This document shows, in pieces, positions 9,665-18,263 of a stretch of 64,000 bases of DNA. Position 1 is the first letter of the stretch. Each line of letters begins with the position of its first letter. Both the position numbers and the translations under genes were made by a program. Source of the stretch: Vibrio sp. JC009 (GTDB taxonomy: Bacteria > Pseudomonadota > Gammaproteobacteria > Enterobacterales > Vibrionaceae); NCBI RefSeq assembly GCF_029016485.1, contig NZ_CP092106.1:1426001-1490000 (forward strand), read 5' to 3'. A model generated the notes under the pieces. That model searched no databases and was not told the DNA's origin. It saw nothing but the letters and a program-made list of their open reading frames with translations.

Positions 9665-10765
9665 TTAGATTAAATCGTATTCGTCTTTAAGAGTCTGGAT
9701 AATTTCCTGCTTAGGGTTATCACTCAGATGAATTTTCTTACCTGTGATTTTCTCAGCAATGCCGGTATAGGTATCCGATACCATCTGCATCACTTCCAAA
9801 GGCAGTTCATTGTTTTCTGCCAGTGCCATACGCTCGTCCATTCTTTCCTTGTTCAGCAGAATGTCCGGATCCGGGAAGTGGTTTAGCAGGAACTGACGGA
9901 AGCCCTCTTTCGAGTTTTCAACAATATTGCCAGCTTGGTATTCAGCCTTGTCCCAGATACGAGATGAATCCGGTGTACCCACTTCATCCATATAGATAAG
10001 TTTTTCTTCACCCTTTGAGTTGGTGACATAACCAAACTCAAATTTAGTATCCACAAATATCTGACCAACATCATCCAGCGCTTTGCTGATCACACCAAAG
10101 CCTTCTTTCAGAAGTTTTTCATACAGAGCAATATCTTCAGCTTTAGAGATATTAAAAGCAGCAAAGTTATCTTCAATATTCTTGCGCGAGATATTTACAT
10201 CATCCGCTTCAGGAACACCCGGAATCCCCTTCAGTATACCTTTAGTTGAAGGCGTCATTAGCAGATCGGTCAGTGGCTTATCTTTTTCCAGACCTTCAGG
10301 AAGCTGAATACCACAAAACTCTCTTTCACCTTTTTCATAAGCACGCCACATTGAACCTGTGATATAGCCACGACAGATAGCCTCAATCATGACCGGTTTG
10401 GCTTTTTGAACAATCCAGACAAAAGGGTGGGGGATGTCCAGAATATGGCTGTCAGCCAGACCATTTTCACGGAACAGTTTAAACCAGTGATTAGAAATCG
10501 CATTTAATGCAGCACCTTTACCCGGAACACCCTTCAGACCGCCTTCACCTTTCCAGATACAATCGAATGCAGAAATACGATCGCTTATCACCATAATTGC
10601 CAGCGGAGCATCCGGCGCTACATCGTAATTCTTTTCTTTAATCAGTCTCTTACTGTCTTCTTCCGTAAGCCAGTATACAGAGCGAACCTTTCCGCTGTGC
10701 ACGGGTTTATCTGTCCGAATGGGTAAATCATCATTTACGGCAAGAACTTGATCTGCGAGATTCAT
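9665..10765 (-). CDS. purC: Phosphoribosylaminoimidazole-succinocarboxamide synthase
   Basis: SAICAR synthetase joins aspartate to CAIR in de novo purine synthesis. At 366 residues it is the long form found in Vibrio, not the 237-residue E. coli form. Visible signatures are [11 protein letters not shown] near the N-terminus, [10 protein letters not shown], the signature region with [11 protein letters not shown], and DTKFEFGY with [10 protein letters not shown] near the active site. The start at 10765 begins MNLADQV. The 63 upstream codons belong to the leader and run through a PurR-box palindrome. It has its own promoter and terminator. Confidence 0.93.
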   Translation of the reverse strand: MNLADQVLAVNDDLPIRTDKPVHSGKVRSVYWLTEEDSKRLIKEKNYDVAPDAPLAIMVISDRISAFDCIWKGEGGLKGVPGKGAALNAISNHWFKLFRENGLADSHILDIPHPFVWIVQKAKPVMIEAICRGYITGSMWRAYEKGEREFCGIQLPEGLEKDKPLTDLLMTPSTKGILKGIPGVPEADDVNISRKNIEDNFAAFNISKAEDIALYEKLLKEGFGVISKALDDVGQIFVDTKFEFGYVTNSKGEEKLIYMDEVGTPDSSRIWDKAEYQAGNIVENSKEGFRQFLLNHFPDPDILLNKERMDERMALAENNELPLEVMQMVSDTYTGIAEKITGKKIHLSDNPKQEIIQTLKDEYDLI

Positions 10766-10854
10766 AGAGACTTTCCTATCATTAATCCTGATATAACCGC
10801 GAGTTGCGTCACTCGCTAAAGATGTGCGAATGATACCAGAACTATTTAAAGCTG

Positions 10855-10888
10855 CCAGAGAAAAAGCAAACGTTTGCTTTTTCTCTGG
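10855..10888. promoter_or_regulatory. PurR box inside a 34-bp perfect palindrome
   Basis: The central GCAAACGTTTGC (10866-10877) matches the core of the enterobacterial PurR operator consensus. The dyad continues perfectly through flanking A/T and CCAGAG/CTCTGG arms to 34 bp. It lies 90 bp upstream of the purC start and just upstream of an extended -10-like TGGTATCAT on the minus strand. Repression of purC by PurR with hypoxanthine or guanine is inferred. Confidence 0.85.
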
Positions 10889-10976
10889 AATTGCGGGTGC
10901 AATTTGACTGTAATTAGCGGTTAAATGGAGCTGATAGAGGGGGGAAGTATGCATAATACTTTAGCTTAGGTATGCA

Positions 10977-10998
10977 TTCCCACACTGGAGTATGGGAA
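10977..10998. repeat. Small REP-like hairpin
   Basis: TTCCCA and TGGGAA arms enclose 10 nt in the gap between the SulA-like gene and purC. Similar ATTCCCA...TGGGAACG hairpins are common intergenic repeats in Vibrio. There is no T run, so it is not an obvious terminator. Confidence 0.4.
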
Positions 10999-11024
10999 CG
11001 AGATCCTAGCCTTTGTGTTGGCGA

Positions 11025-11438
11025 TTAGTGACAAATGCTTCCGGCTAGACCAGGACCATTATTCAGGAAAAACACCTGACAGTTAGAAGTTGCAGCGCAC
11101 TTCTGAATACGGGCTTTCGCGGTATAGTTTAACTGTCCGCTGGCAACAATAGCGCTTGCGGTTCTGGCCTTAATCGCTTTGATGACAATTTCCTCTTCTG
11201 TGGAAACAGCGGAAGGCTTCATATGAATGATGTTAGAACAGTTAATCTCATACTGAGACAGCTCAGCATATACAGGACGAGGACACTGGGCGGTAAATAG
11301 TATCCACTGTTTACGTTGGGAAAGCGCCGCCAACTGCTGATACATATCTGATTCATAGCGTGATACAACGGCCTGACCAGAAAGAATTGGGTTACTTGTG
11401 TACGAGCCTGAATGAATAGTTGTGTTTACCTGAAGCAT
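11025..11438 (-). CDS. SulA-like SOS cell-division inhibitor
   Basis: A 137-residue protein with the layout of SulA: a variable N-terminus, then RKQWILFTAQCPRP, a strand-helix unit with HMKPSAVSTEEEIVIKAIKA, TASAIVASGQL, and a C-terminal VFFLNNGPG. SulA blocks FtsZ polymerisation during DNA damage. A consensus LexA box lies just upstream at 11460-11475, which strongly supports an SOS role. Sequence similarity to E. coli SulA is only partial, so I give no gene symbol. It could be a different SOS-induced protein of the SulA/RecA-like fold. Confidence 0.72.
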   Translation of the reverse strand: MLQVNTTIHSGSYTSNPILSGQAVVSRYESDMYQQLAALSQRKQWILFTAQCPRPVYAELSQYEINCSNIIHMKPSAVSTEEEIVIKAIKARTASAIVASGQLNYTAKARIQKCAATSNCQVFFLNNGPGLAGSICH

Positions 11439-11459
11439 AATACTGTTTTCCTGTACATA

Positions 11460-11475
11460 CTGTATAAAAGAACAG
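11460..11475. promoter_or_regulatory. LexA (SOS) box
   Basis: CTGT-N8-ACAG with an A/T-rich centre, 22 bp upstream of the SulA-like start. It matches the gammaproteobacterial LexA consensus. A second partial half-site (CTGTACAT) is adjacent at 11451. Confidence 0.8.
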
Positions 11476-11596
11476 TAATGTATATTTGTTCAGTTTGCAA
11501 CCATTAATTTGCGTGTTTTCTATCCAAGTGTGATCTATAGCATTTGTATTACAGCAAGGTTGTATGGCAGCAAGAGGATTTAAAGGAGCCTTTGGT

Positions 11597-11696
11597 CAGT
11601 AGGCAGGTCCCCATAGCAGACTGTCCTTGCCAGGGATGGCAAGGTCAAGCCCCATGGATGGGTTTATGCGTGTCTGCTATGGGGACCTGCCTGCTG
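11597..11696. repeat. 100-bp multi-hairpin element
   Basis: Outer arms of 25 nt (11597-11621 and 11672-11696) pair with one G-U wobble. Inside are two further hairpins: CCTTGCC/GGCAAGG and CCCAT/ATGGG. The cloverleaf shape suits a non-autonomous mobile or REP-type repeat, or a structured RNA. The plus-strand reading frame crossing it has no coding character and I reject it. Confidence 0.6.
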
Positions 11697-11788
11697 GCCG
11701 GCAGAGGTCAAGGTGACCATAAACTGAAGTCAATGAAGGGTAAAAACAAAAAGAGCCGCATATGCGACTCTTACTTAACTACTCTATA

Positions 11789-12694
11789 TTATTTTCGGGA
11801 AGAGAGGATCTTCACAGCAGTATTCAGCCTTCTCATATCCTCATCACTGCCACCGGCGTCCGGATGATAAACCCGGCAAAGTTTCTTATATCTGGCTTTA
11901 AGCACCTTATCATCAGGCACATTTTTTGGCGTGAACCCAAGGACAGCGCAGGCAAGAGCAAAACTCTGATCCTTACTCTGCTTCTGGTTTTGCTGCTGCA
12001 CTTTCTTTAACTGGTCGAAGGTTCTGTTCAGACTCTTTTGCAGAGTAAGGATTTTTCTCTCCTTCTCAGCGAGTTTCTTACTTTGATCGGCCGACTTATT
12101 TTGCTTTCTTGTCCGGAAAAATCGCCGGATAGTGACAAACAGGACCACAAGCAATATCAAAACAGAAATCACAATAACTTCAACACTAATCTTATTACCG
12201 CGATTACTTTCCTCTGAGTCAAGACGTGCCGCCTTCTGAATCAGCGCTTCGTCTGCCGCCTTATCAAGAATGGCAATGGCAGAAACCTGCTTAGCACGAC
12301 GCTGATTAAACTGCTTCTCCAGTACCCTCGAATACCCCTGATCTGCTTCCTCAGAGCTCTGCTCACTGCCTGCCTGATACCAATTTTCAGCCAAAGAAAG
12401 CGAACTTATCGCCGCATTTTCCTGACCTTCATAAAGAGAGCCCATATTCGAGAGCGCTTCTAAATTGCCATTAAGCGCAGACTTAAGAAGCCAGAAATGA
12501 GCCTGCTTGATTTTATTCTCTGCAAGGTACTCCTGCCCCAAAAGAAGCTGAGCCTGAGTATCATTACTCTCAGCCCGGGCAACCAAATTTTCAGAGGGTG
12601 CAGATACTGCGCAGAAAGAAATAAGCAGAGAAAAAAGAAGTGCATTAACCGAGGTGAGTTGTCTCATTGTTATTCTCATCAAAGCCGTGCTCAT
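11789..12694 (-). CDS. Membrane-anchored J-domain protein with Sel1-like repeats
   Basis: A 301-residue protein. It has an N-terminal signal peptide (core ALLFSLLISFCAVSA), then periplasmic Sel1/TPR-like helices (AQLLLGQEYLAENKIKQAHF, LEALSNMGSLYEGQ). A membrane helix lies near 172-190, followed by a cytoplasmic coiled coil and a C-terminal J-domain with the HPD motif in CRVYHPDAGGSDED. J-domains stimulate DnaK, so this may recruit it to the membrane. An alternative start is 12667, which shortens the n-region. The start lies 10 bp after the DUF2786 gene, so the two probably form an operon. Confidence 0.75.
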   Translation of the reverse strand: MSTALMRITMRQLTSVNALLFSLLISFCAVSAPSENLVARAESNDTQAQLLLGQEYLAENKIKQAHFWLLKSALNGNLEALSNMGSLYEGQENAAISSLSLAENWYQAGSEQSSEEADQGYSRVLEKQFNQRRAKQVSAIAILDKAADEALIQKAARLDSEESNRGNKISVEVIVISVLILLVVLFVTIRRFFRTRKQNKSADQSKKLAEKERKILTLQKSLNRTFDQLKKVQQQNQKQSKDQSFALACAVLGFTPKNVPDDKVLKARYKKLCRVYHPDAGGSDEDMRRLNTAVKILSSRK

Positions 12695-12703
12695 TAACCT
12701 TTA

Positions 12704-13390
12704 CTACTTTAGCAACTTAGGTGCCTTTGCACCATCAACCGGCCTGTTAACAGAAAGCCGGCGGCCCTTCTTTAACCCGACTTCGTAATCTTCCGTGATA
12801 TTCTTCATCGCCTCTTTAAGCTGCTGCTTAAAGGTTTCACGGTCGATATTTTTAAACTCACGATCAATATAGTTATTGATCTTATTGTTTGATTCTTCAT
12901 CCGGAGCGATAACCGGCAGCTTTTCAAGTGCCCCTTCCACCCAGCCGGATACAAACGAGTTCACACGCCGGGTAACCTCGGTCGTGCTGGTTCCGGTTCC
13001 CGCAAAACTGTTACGGAACTGCCCGGTATGCTCATTCATTTCACGGTAAATAATATCGAAAGCAAAGGCGGCAAAAATGGCCCTGTCAGCTTCACCGATA
13101 AATTCAACCCGCTTTAGCCCCTTGTGGTTAAGCAGGACAGCCTCAACACCAAACTTAGTGTTGATACCACGGATAACCCTTAAAAGCGTAGAGCTGATAC
13201 TTGCCGGAAGAAGGTGAGTGGATTGTGTTTTCCCCATCTTGATAAACTCAATATCGTCTTTATCAAGACCATATTTAAGCATCAACCGGTGTGCCATTTT
13301 GATGGCCTGAGCAGCTTCATTCACATTAGCGGAATTACCTAACTCAAGACACTTAGCAATTTTTTTCAGGGCTTTCTTTTTATCCATCAA
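12704..13390 (-). CDS. DUF2786 domain protein
   Basis: A 228-residue soluble protein. The N-terminal DUF2786 segment (about 1-45) has KIAKCLELGNSANVNEAAQA and HRLMLKYGL. A longer conserved region follows with FIGEADRAIFAAFAFD and FVSGWVEGALEKL. The function of the family is unknown. Met2 (13387) is an equally likely start. It lies upstream of the J-domain gene in the same orientation. Confidence 0.75.
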   Translation of the reverse strand: MMDKKKALKKIAKCLELGNSANVNEAAQAIKMAHRLMLKYGLDKDDIEFIKMGKTQSTHLLPASISSTLLRVIRGINTKFGVEAVLLNHKGLKRVEFIGEADRAIFAAFAFDIIYREMNEHTGQFRNSFAGTGTSTTEVTRRVNSFVSGWVEGALEKLPVIAPDEESNNKINNYIDREFKNIDRETFKQQLKEAMKNITEDYEVGLKKGRRLSVNRPVDGAKAPKLLK

Positions 13391-13499
13391 ACTCTCAGAA
13401 ACGGGCAGACATATTTAGAAAAGTCGACCATTTTACCGATTTTGGCGGGGAAGTTAAAGGGGGGAGGGTTGATGTTAAGAGGATGAGTTTTATGATGGT

Positions 13500-13590
13500 G
13501 ATGGGGTGATGGGGTGATGGGGTGATGGGGTTATCTTTCCCCATAGCCCTATAGCCCCACAAGGGCGAAGCCCGCCCCATAGCCTTAACC
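13500..13590. repeat. 8-bp tandem repeat and GC-rich hairpin repeat
   Basis: Four head-to-tail copies of GATGGGGT (13500-13531) are followed by CCCCATAGCCCTATAGCC and AAGGGCGAAGCCC hairpin units. The second part resembles the repeats at 18180-18254, which suggests an intergenic repeat family. The 200-nt gap between the DUF2786 and DUF3334 genes holds nothing else. Confidence 0.6.
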
Positions 13591-13592
13591 CC

Positions 13593-14270
13593 TTATATCC
13601 CAAGTTCATCCAACAAATCATCAGCCCCATCATCGGCCAACTGGTTCGCATTTGCCGACGCCACCTTATTCCTTTCCGCTTCTAAAATAGAATCCGGAGA
13701 AACATCCTCCTCCACATCAAACTCTTCCAACTGAATAAACTCAGTTTTATCCATAGCCAGTTCAAGGTAGAAGATATTGTTGTTTTCAGTGGAAAAGGTC
13801 ACTCTTCGTGCCTGTGGGCGGTCCAGGTTAGTGTCAACGGACATCTGAACCTGTTTATTGATTGCCAGCATTTTAGGCTGGTTTTGTGTGATGTTGGTTT
13901 TTAGCTCTCTGCGGATCTTACTGGTAAAGTCACCAACCAGCTGGTTCATCAGCTCACCCAGAACATCGCCGACTTCATCTGAGGTGTGCAGAATCGCCAG
14001 CCCTTCTGAAGGCATGCCCATGTTAACCATATACTTCTGATAAAGCTCAAGCGCTGCCTGAGCCGTGAAATTGATAACAACAAGCCCGGAAAATCCTCCA
14101 TCAAACAGAACGAAACATCCTAAATCAGGTTTCAGACAAGTTTTGTTTATCTTCTGAACCATTTCTGAGTAGACCACCCGGGAACCACTGGCAGAACTGA
14201 GAACCTCCGAAACGGAATGGCAAAGCTTAAGAAGAATGTCTTCGTTGGTCACGACAGTTGTTTTTTTCAT
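13593..14270 (-). CDS. DUF3334 family protein
   Basis: A 225-residue soluble protein with a CheX/CheC-like pattern. The segments GCFVLFDGGFSGLVVINF and DEVGDVLGELMNQLVGDF match the E-x2-N helix of that phosphatase fold, where E-N residues act on phospho-CheY. The C-terminus is acidic and low in complexity. The family is restricted mainly to Vibrio-like bacteria and its role is unproven. The phosphatase idea is inference from the motif. Confidence 0.75.
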   Translation of the reverse strand: MKKTTVVTNEDILLKLCHSVSEVLSSASGSRVVYSEMVQKINKTCLKPDLGCFVLFDGGFSGLVVINFTAQAALELYQKYMVNMGMPSEGLAILHTSDEVGDVLGELMNQLVGDFTSKIRRELKTNITQNQPKMLAINKQVQMSVDTNLDRPQARRVTFSTENNNIFYLELAMDKTEFIQLEEFDVEEDVSPDSILEAERNKVASANANQLADDGADDLLDELGI

Positions 14271-14448
14271 TATTTTCTCACTACATAGATGATCGTATTT
14301 GCTTTGGCTTAGTATGAGCTAAAATTAAAAACTCTTCATGAAAATATCTCTCATTTTGATGCTTTTGTTCAATTGGCAAATAAGGTAAAGTGACCCGATT
14401 AAGTTACCCGAATAGATCGGAATTATAAAAATCGGGGCAGGAAGCGAG

Positions 14449-17400
14449 ATGTTACCAAGATTAGCAAGCCAGACGGACGTCGATCCAGTCGTAGTTAGAT
14501 TCCTTGAAGAATTAAAGCAAGCCGGATTTACCGGTGATATTGAAACCCAGTACTCCAGCCGTTTAGCTGTTTCCACAGACAACAGTGTCTATCAGCAGTT
14601 ACCTCAGGCAGTTGTCCATCCAAGGTCAACTTCAGATGTAGTCTTGCTTGGGAAAACCAGCAACAATCCTGAATATGACCGCGTGACTTTTTCTCCGCGA
14701 GGGGGAGGTACAGGTACCAACGGCCAGTCGTTGACCAAGGGCATAGTGGTGGACATGTCCCGCCATATGAATCAGGTTTTAGAAATTAACCCTGAAGAGG
14801 GCTGGGTACGTGTTCAGACCGGTATTGTTAAAGATAAGCTTAACGATATTGTTCGCCCGCACGGACTGTTTTTCTCTCCGGAGCTTTCCACCAGTAACCG
14901 GGCCACACTAGGTGGCATGATTAATACCGACGCCTCCGGGCAGGGCTCTCTGGTTTATGGTAAAACATCAAACCACGTTCTTTCGCTTCAGGCGGTATTT
15001 GCGGACGGCTCAGTTTATGAGACCGACAATTCTCACGGCGTGCCGGTTGAAGGTGAATATGCCTTTGATGCCTGTCAGATGACAGAGAGCGTCTGTAGAG
15101 ATAAGCGTGAGCAAATTGTCGATAAATTCCCGGATCTAAACCGCTTCTTAACGGGCTATGACCTGAAAAACGCAATAGGCGAAGACGACAGTTTTGATCT
15201 GACCGCAGTACTTTGCGGCTCTGAAGGCTCTCTGGCATTTATTACGGAAGCCAAGCTTAACCTGACTCCGATACCGAAAGTCAGAACTCTGGTTAACGTA
15301 AAGTATGACAGCTTTGATTCTGCACTGCGTACTGCGCCTTTTCTGGTAAAAGCCAATGCGCTTTCTGTCGAAACCATTGATTCCAAAGTGCTTAATCTGG
15401 CTAAGCAGGATATTGTCTGGAACACGGTGAGTGATCTGCTGACCGATGTGCCGGATAAAGAGCTGCTGGGCATTAACATTGTAGAATTTGCCGGGCAGGA
15501 TGCGGAGCAGGTTAAGCAGAACGTCGAGGCGCTGACTGAAAAGCTGGAACAGATGTCGTCTTCCAATGAAGCCGGCATTATCGGTTATCAGATCTGCGAA
15601 GATCTGGCCAGCATCAACCGTATTTATGCCATGCGTAAAAAAGCGGTGGGCTTGCTGGGTGCAGCAGAGGGCAGGGCAAAGCCTGTTGCCTTCACAGAAG
15701 ATACCTGTGTTCCGCCTGAAAATCTGGCTGATTTTATTTCAGAGTTCCGTGAGCTGCTTGATGAAAAGGGGCTGCAGTACGGCATGTTTGGACATGTGGA
15801 TACCGGTGTTCTGCACGTAAGACCTGCGCTGGATTTGTGCGACCCGCATCAGGAAGAGCTGATGCAGGAAATCTCCGACCGTGTTGTCACTCTGGTTGCT
15901 AAGTATGGCGGCCTGATGTGGGGCGAGCATGGTAAAGGTTACCGCTCTGAATATGGCCCTGAGTTTTTCGGTGAAGAGTTGTTTAATGAGCTTCGCCGGG
16001 TTAAAACGGCGTTCGACCCGCATAACAAAATGAACCCGGGTAAGATCTGTACGCCTCTGGAAAGCGGCGAAGAGCTGGTTAAAGTCAGTGGTCGTAAACG
16101 TGCCTACTATGACCGACAGATTGATGTGAAGGTCAGAGACAGCTTTAAAATGGCGATGGAATGTAACGGTAACGGCCTGTGCTTTAACTATGACACCAGT
16201 TCGCCAATGTGTCCTTCCATGAAAATTACTGCAGACCGCAGACATTCACCGAAAGGCCGCGCTGGTCTGGTTCGTGAATGGCTTCGTCAATTGACGGAGC
16301 AGGGCATTGATGTTCTGGATCTGGAAGAGAAGACGCTAAACAGCACACCGACTATTAAAGAGATGATTGACCGGGTCCGGAATAATCTGAACAAACGTCA
16401 TGAGTATGACTTCTCACACGAAGTTTATGAAGCCATGAACGGCTGTCTGGCCTGTAAAGCGTGCGGAACTCAGTGTCCGATTAAGGTTGATGTGCCAAGC
16501 TTCAGGGCTCGTTTCCTGAATATCTACTACTCAAGATACCAAAGACCGGCAAAAGACTACTTGGTAGCGAATATTGAAAATATGCTGCCTATGATGGCGA
16601 AGATGCCTAAGATTGTTAATGCTACACTGTCACAAAAGTGGGTGCAGAATTTAACCGCGGCATCGGTTGGTTATGTTGATGCGCCATTACTTTCTTCCCC
16701 GACTCTGAAAAAGCGTCTTTCGAAGAGGTCACTGACAGAGTTTGATATGCAGGCTCTGGCTGCGCTTTCCAAAGAGGATAAGCAGAACCATGTACTGATT
16801 GTGCAGGATCCTTTTACTTCTTACTACGATGCTCAGGTGGTGGAAGACTTTATTGCTCTGGTTGAAAAACTGGGTAAGACGCCGGTTATTCTGCCGTTTA
16901 AGCCAAATGGTAAAGCTCAGCATATTAAAGGTTTCTTAAAGCAGTTTACCAATACGGCTAAGACCACATCCGCTTTCCTTTCGCAGGTGGCCGACCTTGA
17001 GATCCCTATGGTAGGCGTTGATCCGGCGCTGGTACTTTGTTACCGGGATGAGTATGTGGACATTCTTGGCGAGAAGCGTGGTGAGTTTCAGGTTCTGAAT
17101 GTTCATGAGTGGATGATAAACAGGCTGGATAGCTTTGAATGCGGAGAGCCTTCTGAATTGCCTCCATGGTATCTGTTTGCTCACTGTACTGAAAAAACCA
17201 GAATGCCAAACGCCGAGAAAGAGTGGACCACCATATTTAAGTTCTTTGGCGGCGTGCTGGAGACGGTTTCTGTCGGCTGCTGTGGTATGGCCGGTACCTT
17301 TGGTCATGAGGCGGATAAGTTGCAGATGTCGCGGGATATCTATGATCTAAGCTGGAAGCAGAACTTTGAGAAGTTGCCGAAGGAGCGCTGTCTGGTAACG

Positions 17401-17487
17401 GGTTATTCCTGTCGCAGTCAGGTTAAACGCCAGGAGCAGTTCCAGCCGAAACATCCACTGCAGGCATTGCTGGAGTTGATGCGCTGA
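14449..17487 (+). CDS. ydiJ: D-2-hydroxyglutarate dehydrogenase-type FAD/Fe-S flavoprotein (YdiJ)
   Basis: A 1012-residue protein that aligns along its whole length with E. coli YdiJ (about 1018 aa). The FAD-binding part has PRGGGTGTNGQSL, PELSTSNRATLGGMINTDA and GSEGSLAFITEA. The C-terminal FAD-oxidase part has HVDTGVLHVRPALD and WGEHGKG. An iron-sulfur segment has CLACKACGTQCPIK, and CCG-type ligands lie near the end (GCCGMAGTFGHE). YdiJ oxidises D-2-hydroxyglutarate made as a by-product of SerA and feeds electrons onward. The RBS is GCAGGAAGCGAG before the ATG. The gene is monocistronic. Confidence 0.92.
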   Translation: MLPRLASQTDVDPVVVRFLEELKQAGFTGDIETQYSSRLAVSTDNSVYQQLPQAVVHPRSTSDVVLLGKTSNNPEYDRVTFSPRGGGTGTNGQSLTKGIVVDMSRHMNQVLEINPEEGWVRVQTGIVKDKLNDIVRPHGLFFSPELSTSNRATLGGMINTDASGQGSLVYGKTSNHVLSLQAVFADGSVYETDNSHGVPVEGEYAFDACQMTESVCRDKREQIVDKFPDLNRFLTGYDLKNAIGEDDSFDLTAVLCGSEGSLAFITEAKLNLTPIPKVRTLVNVKYDSFDSALRTAPFLVKANALSVETIDSKVLNLAKQDIVWNTVSDLLTDVPDKELLGINIVEFAGQDAEQVKQNVEALTEKLEQMSSSNEAGIIGYQICEDLASINRIYAMRKKAVGLLGAAEGRAKPVAFTEDTCVPPENLADFISEFRELLDEKGLQYGMFGHVDTGVLHVRPALDLCDPHQEELMQEISDRVVTLVAKYGGLMWGEHGKGYRSEYGPEFFGEELFNELRRVKTAFDPHNKMNPGKICTPLESGEELVKVSGRKRAYYDRQIDVKVRDSFKMAMECNGNGLCFNYDTSSPMCPSMKITADRRHSPKGRAGLVREWLRQLTEQGIDVLDLEEKTLNSTPTIKEMIDRVRNNLNKRHEYDFSHEVYEAMNGCLACKACGTQCPIKVDVPSFRARFLNIYYSRYQRPAKDYLVANIENMLPMMAKMPKIVNATLSQKWVQNLTAASVGYVDAPLLSSPTLKKRLSKRSLTEFDMQALAALSKEDKQNHVLIVQDPFTSYYDAQVVEDFIALVEKLGKTPVILPFKPNGKAQHIKGFLKQFTNTAKTTSAFLSQVADLEIPMVGVDPALVLCYRDEYVDILGEKRGEFQVLNVHEWMINRLDSFECGEPSELPPWYLFAHCTEKTRMPNAEKEWTTIFKFFGGVLETVSVGCCGMAGTFGHEADKLQMSRDIYDLSWKQNFEKLPKERCLVTGYSCRSQVKRQEQFQPKHPLQALLELMR

Positions 17488-17533
17488 TTTAGCTCAGTCG
17501 CAGGTAAAACGAGAAACAGGATTCCAACTCTCT

Positions 17534-17654
17534 GTCATTCCCGTGAAAACGGGAACCTGGCTGAGGCAGCGTTGTAAGGTAAAAATATTACATTAGGCTC
17601 TACAGCGCGTTGACAGTAGATTCCGGATAAAATCTTCGCAATTTCCGGAATGAC
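17534..17654. repeat. REP-like element with terminal inverted repeats
   Basis: GTCATTCC (17534-17541) and GGAATGAC (17647-17654) bound a segment holding two hairpins: TTCCCGT/ACGGGAA with a GAAA loop, and ATTCCGGA/TCCGGAAT. This is the usual form of an intergenic REP or MITE-like repeat. It fills the gap between ydiJ and the methyltransferase-like gene. Confidence 0.6.
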
Positions 17655-17694
17655 GAATGTGGAGTGTTTTGTTATTTCGTAAAGGGAGAGGTAA

Positions 17695-18156
17695 TTGAAA
17701 ATTCTGGAACTCAAAATACCGCCGGTATTCACCTTTATTGTCTGGGTGGCGGCGATGTACTGGCTGCACAGTATTCAGAGCATGTTCGTTGTGTCACTTC
17801 CTTTTGTCTGGCTGGTATCCGGAGGCTGTTTTGTCGCCTCCGGAATATTCGGCCTGGTGGGTTTATACGAATTTAAAAAGTTCGAAACCACAGTCCACCC
17901 AATGCACGTCCACAAAACCAAAAGAATAGTAAACACCGGAATTTACCGCTTTTCCCGCAACCCTATGTACTTCGGCCTTCTTCTTTTACTTATCGCTTAC
18001 GGCTACTGGCAGCAGGATTTACTTTCTCTGTTTGTATCCGCGCTGTTTGTTCCCTTTATGAATAAATTTCAGATTATGCCTGAGGAAAAGCATTTAGAAG
18101 GAAGGTTTGGGGATGAGTATGTGCGGTATATGGGGGAGGTTAGAAGGTGGATTTAA
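17695..18156 (+). CDS. Isoprenylcysteine carboxyl methyltransferase family membrane protein
   Basis: A 153-residue protein with four membrane segments and the C-terminal signature of the PEMT/ICMT family: VNTGIYRFSRNPMYFG followed by EEKHLEGRFGDEYVRY. The family methylates lipids or prenylated cysteines with S-adenosylmethionine. The bacterial substrate is unknown. Translation starts at TTG (17695) with a strong GGGAGAGG ribosome site 5 nt before it. The gene lies between a REP-like element and a terminator-like repeat. Confidence 0.8.
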   Translation: MKILELKIPPVFTFIVWVAAMYWLHSIQSMFVVSLPFVWLVSGGCFVASGIFGLVGLYEFKKFETTVHPMHVHKTKRIVNTGIYRFSRNPMYFGLLLLLIAYGYWQQDLLSLFVSALFVPFMNKFQIMPEEKHLEGRFGDEYVRYMGEVRRWI

Positions 18157-18179
18157 AATTATTGGGATTGAGGGCTTAG

Positions 18180-18254
18180 GGCTATAGGCTATGGGGAAGA
18201 GCGTCTTGGCTCCTTAAACCCTCAAGGGCAAAGCCCGTCCCATAGCCCATAGCC
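18180..18254. repeat. Inverted repeat acting as terminator between convergent genes
   Basis: Arms GGCTATAGGCTATGGG (18180-18195) and CCCATAGCCCATAGCC (18239-18254) pair with one mismatch, and TTTTTT follows on the plus strand. The loop carries AAGGGCAAAGCCC. It matches the repeat at 13531-13585 and probably terminates the upstream gene. Confidence 0.6.
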
Positions 18255-18263
18255 TTTTTTAAA

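Noticed and set aside
10766-10954. 63-residue N-terminal extension of PurC
   Set aside because: It encodes the PurR-box palindrome and promoter. The family start is at 10765.
11597-11696. Integron attC site
   Set aside because: It lacks the GTTRRRY/RYYYAAC core sites and no cassette array or integron integrase is near.
11544-11867. Plus-strand frame of 107 codons
   Set aside because: It is the translation of the 100-bp hairpin element and the antisense of the J-domain gene; no ribosome site.
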